A DNA stretch of 5,373 bases, taken from the NCBI GenBank assembly GCA_027858275.1, contig JAQIDA010000046.1, forward strand, positions 1 to 5,373, read 5' to 3'. The first letter of the stretch is position 1; each line of letters starts with the position of its first letter. This stretch comes from Candidatus Kapaibacterium sp. GTDB lineage: Bacteria > Bacteroidota > Ignavibacteria > Kapaibacteriales > UBA2268. The notes under the pieces are model-generated. The model worked only from the letters and a program-made list of their open reading frames with translations, had not been told where the DNA came from and searched no databases. The position numbers were made by a program, and so were the translations under genes. This document shows positions 1 to 5,373 of the stretch, piece by piece.

Positions 1-1833
1 TCTATATTTCAAAATATATGTATTATTATCATCAATACAAAACTCAATTTCTACTGTGCCTGATTTATCCTCGGTAAAGCCATGTTCAATTGAATTGGAA
101 AGCAGTTCATTTAATATCAAGGCACAAGGTATTGCGGTAGCTATATCGACAGTCACATTGTCAGAATTGGAAATCAATCGAAGTTTATGAGAAGAATTTC
201 TAAACTCATTTAACAGCGAACTGCCGAGTGTCTTAATGAAATCGTTAAAGTTGATCTCTGAAAGATGTTTTGTTTGATACAACTTTTCATGAACCATTGA
301 AATAGCTTTGATTCTATTTTTGCTCTCCTTGAACAAATTAATAACTTCATCATTTTTCAAAGTTCTTATTTGCAAGTTCATAAGACTCGTCATAACTTGC
401 ATATTGTTTTTGACTCTGTGATGAACTTCTTGCAGCAGAGACTCCTTTTCTTTGAGATTTTCTTTTATTTCTGACTCGTGTTTTTTTCTTTCACTGATAT
501 TTTGGGCGGAAAAAAGAAACATAGATCTGTTTTTATGAGTAAACGGAGAGACGGTGACCCCGACCGGGATATCTACTGAACCATTTCCGGTCATCATCAT
601 TTCAATATCTTTGCTGTAACCAACATCATGCAATTTTTTTAAGAATGCATGATAATGTGGGTCGTTGCCGAAAATATCTTGTATATTTTTATTCTTAATT
701 TCTTCTTTTGTCATATTTGTCAAATTGATCAACGGTTGGTTGCAATCAAGTATCGTTCCGTCAGTATCACATATCCACATTCCGAGAGCAACATTTTCAA
801 AGATTGATCTGTATTTATTCTCACTGACTACAAGTTCGGTCTCGACGATTCTTCTTTTGAGAGCATTGACAAATATATCTCCTATGATTCTCATCATAGA
901 GACTGTTTCTTCTGACCAGGTATGCTTTTCATTTATTGACTCAAAAACAAGAAAGCCAAAAGTCTTTCCTTCAGATTTAAGTCTGAGTATATACATTGAT
1001 TCGATGCCTGAGCTTTCAAACATATTAATTTCGGATTCAGCCTCTTTTGGAAATTTGGTTTTCGCCCCGATAAAGAAGAAATTACGTTTTTTGAGTTTTT
1101 CTGTCAAAAACTGAAATTTAGATCTTTGGGTTTCAACAAATTTAGGATCTGAAAAGTAGTCGTTTTCACCCTGTTTTGACCAGTTATATTGAAGTATAAG
1201 TTGCTTGTCGGGAGTATAAGTCAGCATTTTGCAATAATCTATTTCACAAAACTTGGCGGCAAGAACAAATGCCTGAGCGACAGAATTATCAATCTCGCTG
1301 ATCGAGATATTAATAAAATCTGTACTTATTGAGCTGATAATATTATTGAACTCATTTTGTCGCCAAAGTCTATGCTCGCTGTTGTCCCGCTCGATTTCAC
1401 TTTTCTTGAGCTTATCTTTCAAGATGCTGATTTCATCTTTTTGATGTTTTGACTGAAGGCGGGTGTTGAGTTTTGTTCTGAATAGATCCGCTTGAACGTT
1501 TTCTCTCAAATAGAAGACAATATCACTACTGAATATCAGTTCATCAAGATCATTGTGTCGTCCCAATATCATGACTGAAATATTTGAAAGCTTAGCTGAT
1601 ATAATAATCACTTCGAGCAATGATCTGATTTCAGAATGATTTTCGCGGCCTCGTAACACAATAACATCGGGAAGAAAATTGTCAATTGCTAAAATCGCCT
1701 CATTGATATTTTCGGAAGATAAATTGAAATATTCTTCTTTCGATAATGCTTCCGCTACAACATGATTAGCGTCCCCGACTGTTAAAATCAGAGGTTTGTA
1801 AATCAGCGGTATTTTGTTCGAACTAATGCTCAT
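1..1833 (-). CDS. Soluble hybrid-like sensor histidine kinase (pseudo-receiver, GAF, PAS, HisKA_2, start of HATPase), 3' end cut by window edge
   Basis: The minus strand reads open from the ATG at 1833-1831 to base 1, 611 codons with no stop, so the C-terminus lies outside the window. Seen by reading: residues about 13-125 have a receiver-like alternation of beta strands and helices; about 125-155 is a charged, probably coiled-coil linker; about 157-328 looks like a GAF domain; about 337-450 is a PAS domain (ENKYRSIFENV start, ending in NISERK); about 460-530 is a HisKA_2 dimerisation domain with the H-box EVHHRVKNNMQ and phospho-acceptor candidate His471. The ATPase N-box follows (NELLSNSIEHGF, Asn575 and Asn580). 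The G-boxes are off the edge. There is no signal peptide or membrane segment, so it should act in the cytoplasm, autophosphorylating and passing phosphate to an unseen regulator. In the receiver-like part the expected phospho-Asp after PDVIVL is Arg61 and the first acidic residue is Gly20, so it probably cannot be phosphorylated. No strong Shine-Dalgarno precedes the start; the next in-frame Met is residue 87, too far inside the first domain. The signal and partner are unknown. Confidence 0.9.
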   Translation of the reverse strand, partial: MSISSNKIPLIYKPLILTVGDANHVVAEALSKEEYFNLSSENINEAILAIDNFLPDVIVLRGRENHSEIRSLLEVIIISAKLSNISVMILGRHNDLDELIFSSDIVFYLRENVQADLFRTKLNTRLQSKHQKDEISILKDKLKKSEIERDNSEHRLWRQNEFNNIISSISTDFINISISEIDNSVAQAFVLAAKFCEIDYCKMLTYTPDKQLILQYNWSKQGENDYFSDPKFVETQRSKFQFLTEKLKKRNFFFIGAKTKFPKEAESEINMFESSGIESMYILRLKSEGKTFGFLVFESINEKHTWSEETVSMMRIIGDIFVNALKRRIVETELVVSENKYRSIFENVALGMWICDTDGTILDCNQPLINLTNMTKEEIKNKNIQDIFGNDPHYHAFLKKLHDVGYSKDIEMMMTGNGSVDIPVGVTVSPFTHKNRSMFLFSAQNISERKKHESEIKENLKEKESLLQEVHHRVKNNMQVMTSLMNLQIRTLKNDEVINLFKESKNRIKAISMVHEKLYQTKHLSEINFNDFIKTLGSSLLNEFRNSSHKLRLISNSDNVTVDIATAIPCALILNELLSNSIEHGFTEDKSGTVEIEFCIDDNNTYILKYR

Positions 1834-1862
1834 ATTATAACAGGCTCATATATATCAGAATA

Positions 1863-2897
1863 TTATTGACTGTCGGTATCTGTCTCAGCGGGCGAATAAC
1901 TAGGCTTAGGAGGCCTGTTGTTAAGAAATTCTAAATATTCGTCAAGTTTCTTGAATATTTCTTCCTTAGTTTCCATCTCAACCAATTCCTGTCGGACATT
2001 CGCTCCGTAGTACAATCCTTTGAGGTAGCCGGAATAATGTTTTCGGAATTCATACATTCCACGCGGGAAGCCTCTGTACTGCAATGCAAGATTCAAATGT
2101 TTCTTACAATACTCTATTCTTGTCTCCGGAGTAATTATTTCTGCATCGGCGCCGTTATCCAAATAATTGCGTACATCTCTGAACAAAAATGGGTTGCCGA
2201 CTGCCGCGCGTCCGATCATTACTGCGTCACAACCTGTAGTATCGAATGCCTTTTTTGCCTCAATCGGGGTTGTTACGTCGCCGTTAAGGATTATCGGCAT
2301 TTTCGCTACTTCTTTGATATGGGGTATCCATGACCATTCGGCATGACCTTTCATACCCATATTTCGAGTTCGACAATGGACTGTCAGAGCTTGCGCTCCG
2401 GTTTCATTCAGCAGCTTTGTGGCTTCGACGATTACTATGTTCTCATCGTCCCAGCCGAGTCGTGTCTTGACCGTCACGGGCACAGAAACAGCCTCTGCTA
2501 CAGCGCGAGTTGTTTCCGCCATTCGGTTTATATCTTTGAGATAAGCAGCACCTGAATTGTTGTTGACAACTTTTTTGACCCAGCAACCGTAATTAATATC
2601 AATAATATCTGCTCCGTGGTCTTCACATATTTTCGCTGCCTCGGTCATGGCTTCAATTCGGGCGCCAAATATTTGTACAGCGGCCGGGCGTTCCGAATCA
2701 TCGATAATCATTTTAGATATAGATTTATCCACGTCTCTGATTATAGCTTCGGACGATATAAACTCAGTATAAACGAGATCTGCGCCCATGTGTTTGCAGA
2801 TGATCCTGAACGGCAGATCCGTAATACCCTCCATAGGTGCAAGGAGCAAGGCGTTTTCCCATTCAAAACCACCAATTTTCAAAGTTGGAATCGTCAT
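1863..2897 (-). CDS. dusB: tRNA-dihydrouridine synthase, DusB-like
   Basis: An FMN-dependent enzyme that reduces uridine to dihydrouridine in the D-loop of tRNA with NAD(P)H, in the cytoplasm. The 344-residue protein has the TIM-barrel Dus motifs in order: APMEG at 20-24 (FMN site), VQIFG at 74-78, DINYGCWVKK at 100-109 with the catalytic Cys105, VKTRLGW at 143-149 (Lys144, Arg146), VHCRTR at 173-178 (His174), NGDV at 205-208, and GRAAVGNP at 229-236. The C-terminal helical domain carries FRKHYSGYLKG at 284-294, as in DusB-type enzymes. The usual motif is GCPVKK; here Trp106 replaces the Pro. The last 19 residues (326-344) are Pro/Ser/Asp-rich and probably disordered, making it slightly longer than typical family members. 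The ATG at 2897 lies just before the barrel and is the natural start, although no clear Shine-Dalgarno is visible. The stop lies 29 bases before the kinase start on the same strand, so the two are probably co-transcribed. The family is certain; the DusB subtype and therefore the target uridine are inferred. Confidence 0.95.
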   Translation of the reverse strand: MTIPTLKIGGFEWENALLLAPMEGITDLPFRIICKHMGADLVYTEFISSEAIIRDVDKSISKMIIDDSERPAAVQIFGARIEAMTEAAKICEDHGADIIDINYGCWVKKVVNNNSGAAYLKDINRMAETTRAVAEAVSVPVTVKTRLGWDDENIVIVEATKLLNETGAQALTVHCRTRNMGMKGHAEWSWIPHIKEVAKMPIILNGDVTTPIEAKKAFDTTGCDAVMIGRAAVGNPFLFRDVRNYLDNGADAEIITPETRIEYCKKHLNLALQYRGFPRGMYEFRKHYSGYLKGLYYGANVRQELVEMETKEEIFKKLDEYLEFLNNRPPKPSYSPAETDTDSQ

Positions 2898-2916
2898 ATT
2901 TTATTTCGCATATTGA

Positions 2917-2945
2917 TTTCTACTGTTCTGACTTTTTAGAGACAA
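2917..2945 (-). promoter_or_regulatory. Candidate sigma-70-like promoter for dusB and the downstream kinase
   Basis: On the minus strand TTGTCT (2945-2940) and TAGAAA (2922-2917) are separated by exactly 17 bases, each matching four of six consensus positions. Initiation would fall near 2910, leaving a very short leader before the ATG at 2897. The spacing is good but both boxes are imperfect in AT-rich DNA, so this is tentative. Confidence 0.3.
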
Positions 2946-2976
2946 TGAGAATACTGTTTTATTGTGCTGTGCAGTG

Positions 2977-3005
2977 TTCAAAATTATCGTGACAAAATAT
3001 ATAAT
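2977..3005 (+). promoter_or_regulatory. Candidate sigma-70-like promoter for the PspC/LiaF-like pair
   Basis: TTCAAA at 2977-2982 (four of six matches to TTGACA) lies 17 bases before a perfect TATAAT at 3000-3005. Initiation near 3012 would give a leader of about 80 bases that includes the palindrome at 3036-3045 and the Shine-Dalgarno at 3082. A second TATAAT at 3074-3079 is too close to the ribosome binding site and lacks a -35 box, so it was not chosen. If the organism uses a Bacteroidetes-type sigma factor, these boxes may not be the true ones. Confidence 0.4.
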
Positions 3006-3035
3006 TCGATAATAATCGCAACAAAATCATAAACA

Positions 3036-3045
3036 GATACGTATC
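3036..3045. repeat. Perfect 10-base palindrome in the PspC leader region
   Basis: GATACGTATC is its own reverse complement. It lies in the divergent intergenic region, downstream of the candidate plus-strand promoter and about 50 bases before the PspC-protein start. It could be an operator half or full site, but a 10-base palindrome also arises by chance in AT-rich DNA and no second copy was noticed in the window. Confidence 0.3.
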
Positions 3046-3081
3046 ATAACACAGTAACATGATGAAACGAAATTATAATAC

Positions 3082-3090
3082 GGAGGAAAG
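3082..3090 (+). promoter_or_regulatory. Strong Shine-Dalgarno for the PspC-domain gene
   Basis: GGAGGAAAG ends three bases before the ATG at 3094; the GGAGG core sits seven bases upstream, which is near-ideal. It fixes the start codon and contrasts with the weak sites in front of dusB, the kinase, nadD and murB. Confidence 0.8.
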
Positions 3091-3093
3091 AAT

Positions 3094-3567
3094 ATGCAGA
3101 AACGTTTATACAGATCTCAACTTGACAAGAAAATCGGCGGTGTTTGCGGGGGGCTCGGAGAGTATTTTAATGTTGACCCCGTTATAGTCCGGGCTTTGTT
3201 CGCAATAGCTTTTTTTGCCTACGGCACGGGATTTCTGGCTTACATTGTTTTGTGGATAATAGTTCCTGCCGGTTATTATCAAAGTAAATTTGACAGCAAC
3301 TCGGAATATGGAAAAACAGCTCAAGCGGAAAATTCGCCGGGCGAGGATAGTTTTAATCCGGCGTCAAACAACAAATCTGAGAGGAAATCAAATGATCCGA
3401 ATCATTTTATCGGAATCGCATTAATTGTGGTTGGGGGAATATGGGTTATTAATAATCTTGTTCCAAATTTTGATTTTGATTTCATTTTTCCGGTATTACT
3501 TCTCGGTCTCGGGATCCTACTGTTAACAAGAGGTATGGGTAAACATAATAAAGGAGATCAGCTATGA
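3094..3567 (+). CDS. PspC-domain inner-membrane protein with C-terminal two-helix membrane domain
   Basis: A 157-residue membrane protein. Residues 3-61 form a full PspC domain: the basic start KRLYRSQLDKKIGGVCGGLG, then EYFNVDPVIVR, and a hydrophobic stretch at about 31-57 ending in IVPAG. Residues 62-103 are a polar, Asn/Ser/Lys-rich linker. Residues about 104-121 and 127-146 are two further hydrophobic segments separated by NLVPNFDFDF, resembling the small LiaI/LiaF-type transmembrane domain (DUF5668). PspC proteins in the phage-shock system sense or relay damage to the inner membrane, and many bacteria carry PspC domains outside a classical psp operon, as here: no pspA, pspB or pspF is in view. 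Its stop overlaps the next start by four bases (ATGA), so the two are translationally coupled and probably work together at the membrane. The domain call is firm; a role in envelope stress is inferred from the family and the neighbour. Confidence 0.9.
   Translation: MQKRLYRSQLDKKIGGVCGGLGEYFNVDPVIVRALFAIAFFAYGTGFLAYIVLWIIVPAGYYQSKFDSNSEYGKTAQAENSPGEDSFNPASNNKSERKSNDPNHFIGIALIVVGGIWVINNLVPNFDFDFIFPVLLLGLGILLLTRGMGKHNKGDQL
3551..3556 (+). promoter_or_regulatory. Shine-Dalgarno for the LiaF-like gene inside the preceding gene
   Basis: AAGGAG ends seven bases before the ATG at 3564 and lies within the last codons of the PspC-domain gene. It supports the overlapping ATGA start and translation as a coupled pair. 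Confidence 0.75.
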
Positions 3568-4508
3568 AAAAGAGCAGTGTGTTTTGGGGATCGTTTTTCA
3601 TAGTTCTCGGTCTTTTGTTCCTTCTTCGTCAACTCGGAATGTTCGGGACGGAATTTTGCGGATTGATGAGTTGGTGGCCGCTGTTATTGATTTTATTCGG
3701 GCTTTCATTACTCAAACTGCATGATTATATAAAGCTGGCTATAGCCGGAGCAGCAGGAGTACTTGCAGGTATGATTATTTTTTCAATAATCACTTATGAT
3801 TGGATAGATGAAGTATTCGGCGACTCGGATTTTGATGTAGTTTTTTCAGAATCATGCTATGATGACAGTCTGTCGCACAGATCAGAATTCTTTGAAAACA
3901 CTTACAGTCATACATTCTCTGATAAATATGAATATGCTACATTGAATGTAAGCGCGGGGGCGGGATCGTTCTTTCTCGGAGATGTTAGCGATGAGAAATT
4001 GATAGATGTATATTCAAAAATGAATATTTCACATGTTGATGTAGATGTCGCCTCTGACAGCAATAAAGTCTATGTCGATTTGGATATGTCTCTTCATAAC
4101 GGGCGTCACATTAGGAAAAATTCAAGCAGAGTCCGGCTGAATACCTCTCCGATATGGGATATGAATTTCGAGACCGGTGCGGCACAAATGAAGTGTGATT
4201 TACGTAAATTCAAAGTCAGAAGATTAGAAATAGAAGCCGGCGCGGCAGACATTGAAATGAAGCTCGGCGATCTGACTGACACTGTTTATGTGGATATAGA
4301 AGTCGGCGCGGCTCATATCAAATTGCTGATCCCGAAAACAAGTGATTGCGAAATTGAAGCGGAAGATTTTGTTTTGACATCATTTGATTTTGACGGGTTC
4401 ATTCAAGAGGATGATTACTACAGAACACAGAACTCTGATTCGACATCAAAGAAGATGTTTATTAAATTTGAAGGTGCGATTGCGAGTTTTGAAGTAGAAC
4501 GCTATTGA
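3564..4508 (+). CDS. LiaF-like membrane protein with repeated beta-strand (toast-rack/DUF2154-like) C-terminal domain
   Basis: A 314-residue protein. The N-terminus has three hydrophobic segments at about 7-22, 34-51 and 57-77 with a WWPLLLILFGL motif, as in the LiaF/DUF5668 membrane domain. An acidic, Ser/Tyr-rich linker spans about 78-120. Residues 121-314 are rich in beta strands and repeat a Gly-Ala turn followed by alternating hydrophobic residues: SAGAGSFFLGD (130-140), ETGAAQMKCDL (203-213), EAGAADIEMKL (224-234), EVGAAHIKLLI (246-256), and a weaker EGAIASFEV (303-311). This matches the look of the 'toast_rack'/cell-wall-active-antibiotics-response domains fused to LiaF-type membrane regions. 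In Firmicutes LiaF represses the LiaRS two-component system; here no LiaRS pair is visible, so only a general envelope role is inferred. The start is set by the ATGA overlap and AAGGAG. The stop overlaps the nadD stop on the other strand by seven bases. Confidence 0.85.
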   Translation: MKKSSVFWGSFFIVLGLLFLLRQLGMFGTEFCGLMSWWPLLLILFGLSLLKLHDYIKLAIAGAAGVLAGMIIFSIITYDWIDEVFGDSDFDVVFSESCYDDSLSHRSEFFENTYSHTFSDKYEYATLNVSAGAGSFFLGDVSDEKLIDVYSKMNISHVDVDVASDSNKVYVDLDMSLHNGRHIRKNSSRVRLNTSPIWDMNFETGAAQMKCDLRKFKVRRLEIEAGAADIEMKLGDLTDTVYVDIEVGAAHIKLLIPKTSDCEIEAEDFVLTSFDFDGFIQEDDYYRTQNSDSTSKKMFIKFEGAIASFEVERY

Positions 4509-5110
4509 TACAGTCTGTGTGTTATGATATAATCTTCGACTTCCGGCGGGACAAGATCACTGATTGCTTGACCCGATTTTATCAAATTCCGAATTTCCGT
4601 TGATGATATATTCATCAGCGGAAATTTTATATATATGGGGGATCGCCCGTCAATTGTAAGTTCTTCGCTAATTTTAAATTGGTCGAAATCTTTATCTTCT
4701 CTCGGCACAATACATATTTGAGCTTCATTTAATATCTTTTCCCAATTACGCCATTTTCTGAAGTGAGAAGCTGAGTCGCCGCCAATCAGAAAGAACAACT
4801 CTGAATCCGGATATTTGTTTTTTAAGTACAGAATTGTCTCATAAGTATATGAAATATCGCCTTTATCAATTTCATAACTGCTTATCTCAAGCTTTGGATT
4901 ATTCTTCAGAGCGAGGCGAACACACTCTAAGCGATGTTCTGCGGATATCTTTAGGGCGGAAGCTGATGCCGTTTTAAACGGAGAAATATTCGTCGGCATA
5001 AAGACACATTTATCAAGCTGCAAGGCATCAAGGAAGCACTCAGCAGCTGCAATATGAGCCTTGTGAATTGGATTAAATGATCCTCCGATTAAGCCGATTT
5101 TTGATTTCAT
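4502..5110 (-). CDS. nadD: Nicotinate-nucleotide adenylyltransferase
   Basis: Transfers AMP from ATP to nicotinate mononucleotide to make deamido-NAD, the step before NAD synthetase in cytoplasmic NAD synthesis. From the ATG at 5110 the protein has 202 residues, normal for NadD. Nucleotidyltransferase motifs are intact: GGSFNPIHKAH at 9-19 (His16 and His19 of the HxxH/HxGH-type site, with Ala18 replacing the common Gly), the substrate-loop region MPTNISPFK at 38-46, KGDISYTYET at 83-92, LIGGDS at 108-113 followed by Trp120, and ISSTEIR at 168-174. A TTG at 5125 would add five residues (MRLSN), but the ATG at 5110 sits directly before the first beta strand as usual in the family, so it is preferred. 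The coding region is convergent with the LiaF-like gene, with overlapping stops, and divergent from murB. No terminator hairpin was seen between the convergent genes. Confidence 0.95.
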   Translation of the reverse strand: MKSKIGLIGGSFNPIHKAHIAAAECFLDALQLDKCVFMPTNISPFKTASASALKISAEHRLECVRLALKNNPKLEISSYEIDKGDISYTYETILYLKNKYPDSELFFLIGGDSASHFRKWRNWEKILNEAQICIVPREDKDFDQFKISEELTIDGRSPIYIKFPLMNISSTEIRNLIKSGQAISDLVPPEVEDYIITHRLYQ

Positions 5111-5199
5111 ATTACTCAAACGCAATTTAGTATATAATTATTAAGCCGAATTTTCGTTGTTCAGCTTAGGTTCAAAATAATAATAAGAGTGATTAAAAC
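5111..5199. promoter_or_regulatory. Divergent promoter region between nadD and murB
   Basis: This 89-base AT-rich gap must hold the start signals of both genes. On the minus strand TATACT (5134-5129) is a fair -10 box for nadD and would start transcription just upstream of the ATG at 5110. On the plus strand TATAAT at 5133-5138 overlaps it and could serve murB. No good -35 box was found at 16-18 bases for either, and no clear Shine-Dalgarno precedes murB. The boxes are tentative; the location of promoters here follows from gene orientation. Confidence 0.4.
5142..5168. repeat. Small interrupted inverted repeat upstream of murB
   Basis: TAAGC (5142-5146) and GCTTA (5164-5168) are inverted copies flanking a second small one, CGAA (5147-5150) and TTCG (5153-5156). 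It could form a bulged hairpin or be an operator between the divergent nadD and murB genes. The arms are short and asymmetrical, so chance is a real possibility. Confidence 0.25.
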
Positions 5200-5373
5200 A
5201 TGTATAAAATCTTAAATAATTATTCACTTCAATCACTCAATACATTTCGTGTGAATGCCAAAACCCGATATTATGTATCAATTAAAAACGAAAAAGAGCT
5301 GATCGAACTCGTGAACACAGATTTATTTCGTGATAATAAAACGATTCTGATAGGAGAGGGTTCTAATTTATTA
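5200..5373 (+). CDS. murB: UDP-N-acetylenolpyruvoylglucosamine reductase, N-terminal 58 residues (cut by window edge)
   Basis: The FAD- and NADPH-dependent reductase that turns UDP-GlcNAc-enolpyruvate into UDP-N-acetylmuramate, the second committed step of cytoplasmic peptidoglycan precursor synthesis. Only the first 58 codons are present and they read open to the edge. Recognition rests on the N-terminal pattern NYSLQSLNTFRVNAKTRYYV (residues 7-26), the helix KNEKELIELV, and ILIGEGSNLL at 49-58, which matches the MurB FAD-binding GEGSN/GGGSN motif. The GEGSN form and the short N-terminus resemble the E. coli/Bacteroidetes-type enzymes. The ATG at 5200 is chosen because it lies only a few residues before the conserved NTF segment; a weak AAGAG is about ten bases upstream. 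The substrate-binding and catalytic residues of the later domains lie outside the window. Confidence 0.88.
   Translation, partial: MYKILNNYSLQSLNTFRVNAKTRYYVSIKNEKELIELVNTDLFRDNKTILIGEGSNLL

Noticed and set aside
665..1114. Open plus-strand frame of 149 codons
   Set aside because: It lies fully antisense to the GAF/PAS part of the histidine kinase, whose frame shows recognisable domains; the plus-strand protein resembles no family I know and has no ribosome binding site.
1835..1849. Four-codon minus-strand mini-frame (ATG to TAA) ending one base before the kinase start
   Set aside because: It could couple translation from dusB to the kinase, but it has no clear ribosome binding site and such tiny frames occur by chance in AT-rich spacers.
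2037..2939. Three plus-strand open frames opposite dusB
   Set aside because: They are antisense shadows of a clearly conserved enzyme and show Cys/His/Tyr-rich composition typical of non-coding frames.
3074..3079. Perfect TATAAT just before the PspC-gene Shine-Dalgarno
   Set aside because: Initiation from it would fall within the Shine-Dalgarno itself, and no -35-like sequence lies at the right distance.
3106..3324. Minus-strand open frame of 72 codons opposite the PspC-domain gene
   Set aside because: The plus strand encodes a clear PspC domain with a strong Shine-Dalgarno; the antisense frame has no recognisable content.
5111..5125. TTG at 5125 as the nadD start, adding five residues
   Set aside because: The ATG at 5110 matches the usual NadD N-terminus immediately before the first beta strand, and the candidate -10 box at 5134-5129 would leave no leader for the TTG start.
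1..5373. CRISPR array, tRNA, insertion sequence or defence-system genes
   Set aside because: No repeated spacer pattern, cloverleaf, transposase motif or known defence-protein motif was found on either strand; the genes present are housekeeping, signalling and membrane functions.

Overview
The window is AT-rich, densely packed bacterial chromosome with six genes, two of them cut by the window edges. No mobile element, CRISPR array, tRNA, rRNA or phage signal was seen. The MurB and tRNA-dihydrouridine synthase sequences and the mix of very weak and strong ribosome binding sites are compatible with a member of the Bacteroidetes/Chlorobi/Ignavibacteria (FCB) group. That placement is an impression from protein style, not a demonstrated assignment.

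Layout. Positions 1-2897 read on the minus strand: a DusB-like tRNA-dihydrouridine synthase (2897 to 1863) is followed after only 29 bases by a long, soluble, multi-domain sensor histidine kinase (from 1833, running off the left edge). The kinase has no stop codon in the window and reads open for 611 codons. Its domain order is a receiver-like domain lacking its phospho-acceptor, a short coiled coil, GAF, PAS, a HisKA_2-type H-box, and the start of the ATPase domain. A 196-base divergent intergenic region (2898-3093) then separates dus from a plus-strand, translationally coupled pair: a PspC-domain membrane protein (3094-3567) and a LiaF-like membrane protein with a repeated beta-strand C-terminal domain (3564-4508). 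The pair ends tail-to-tail with a 7-base overlap against nadD on the minus strand (5110 to 4502). After a short divergent region (5111-5199), murB begins on the plus strand and runs off the right edge.

How the genes relate. nadD (NAD biosynthesis), murB (peptidoglycan precursor) and dus (tRNA modification) are housekeeping functions. The PspC/LiaF-like pair resembles envelope-stress modules known from Psp and Lia systems, and it is the only part of the window with consensus-like Shine-Dalgarno sites. The histidine kinase is a cytoplasmic sensor of unknown signal with no response-regulator partner in view. The region is mostly ordinary. The points most worth a second look are the degenerate receiver domain on the kinase, the LiaF-like repeat domain, the Cys-Trp replacement in the Dus active-site motif, and the convergent gene overlap.
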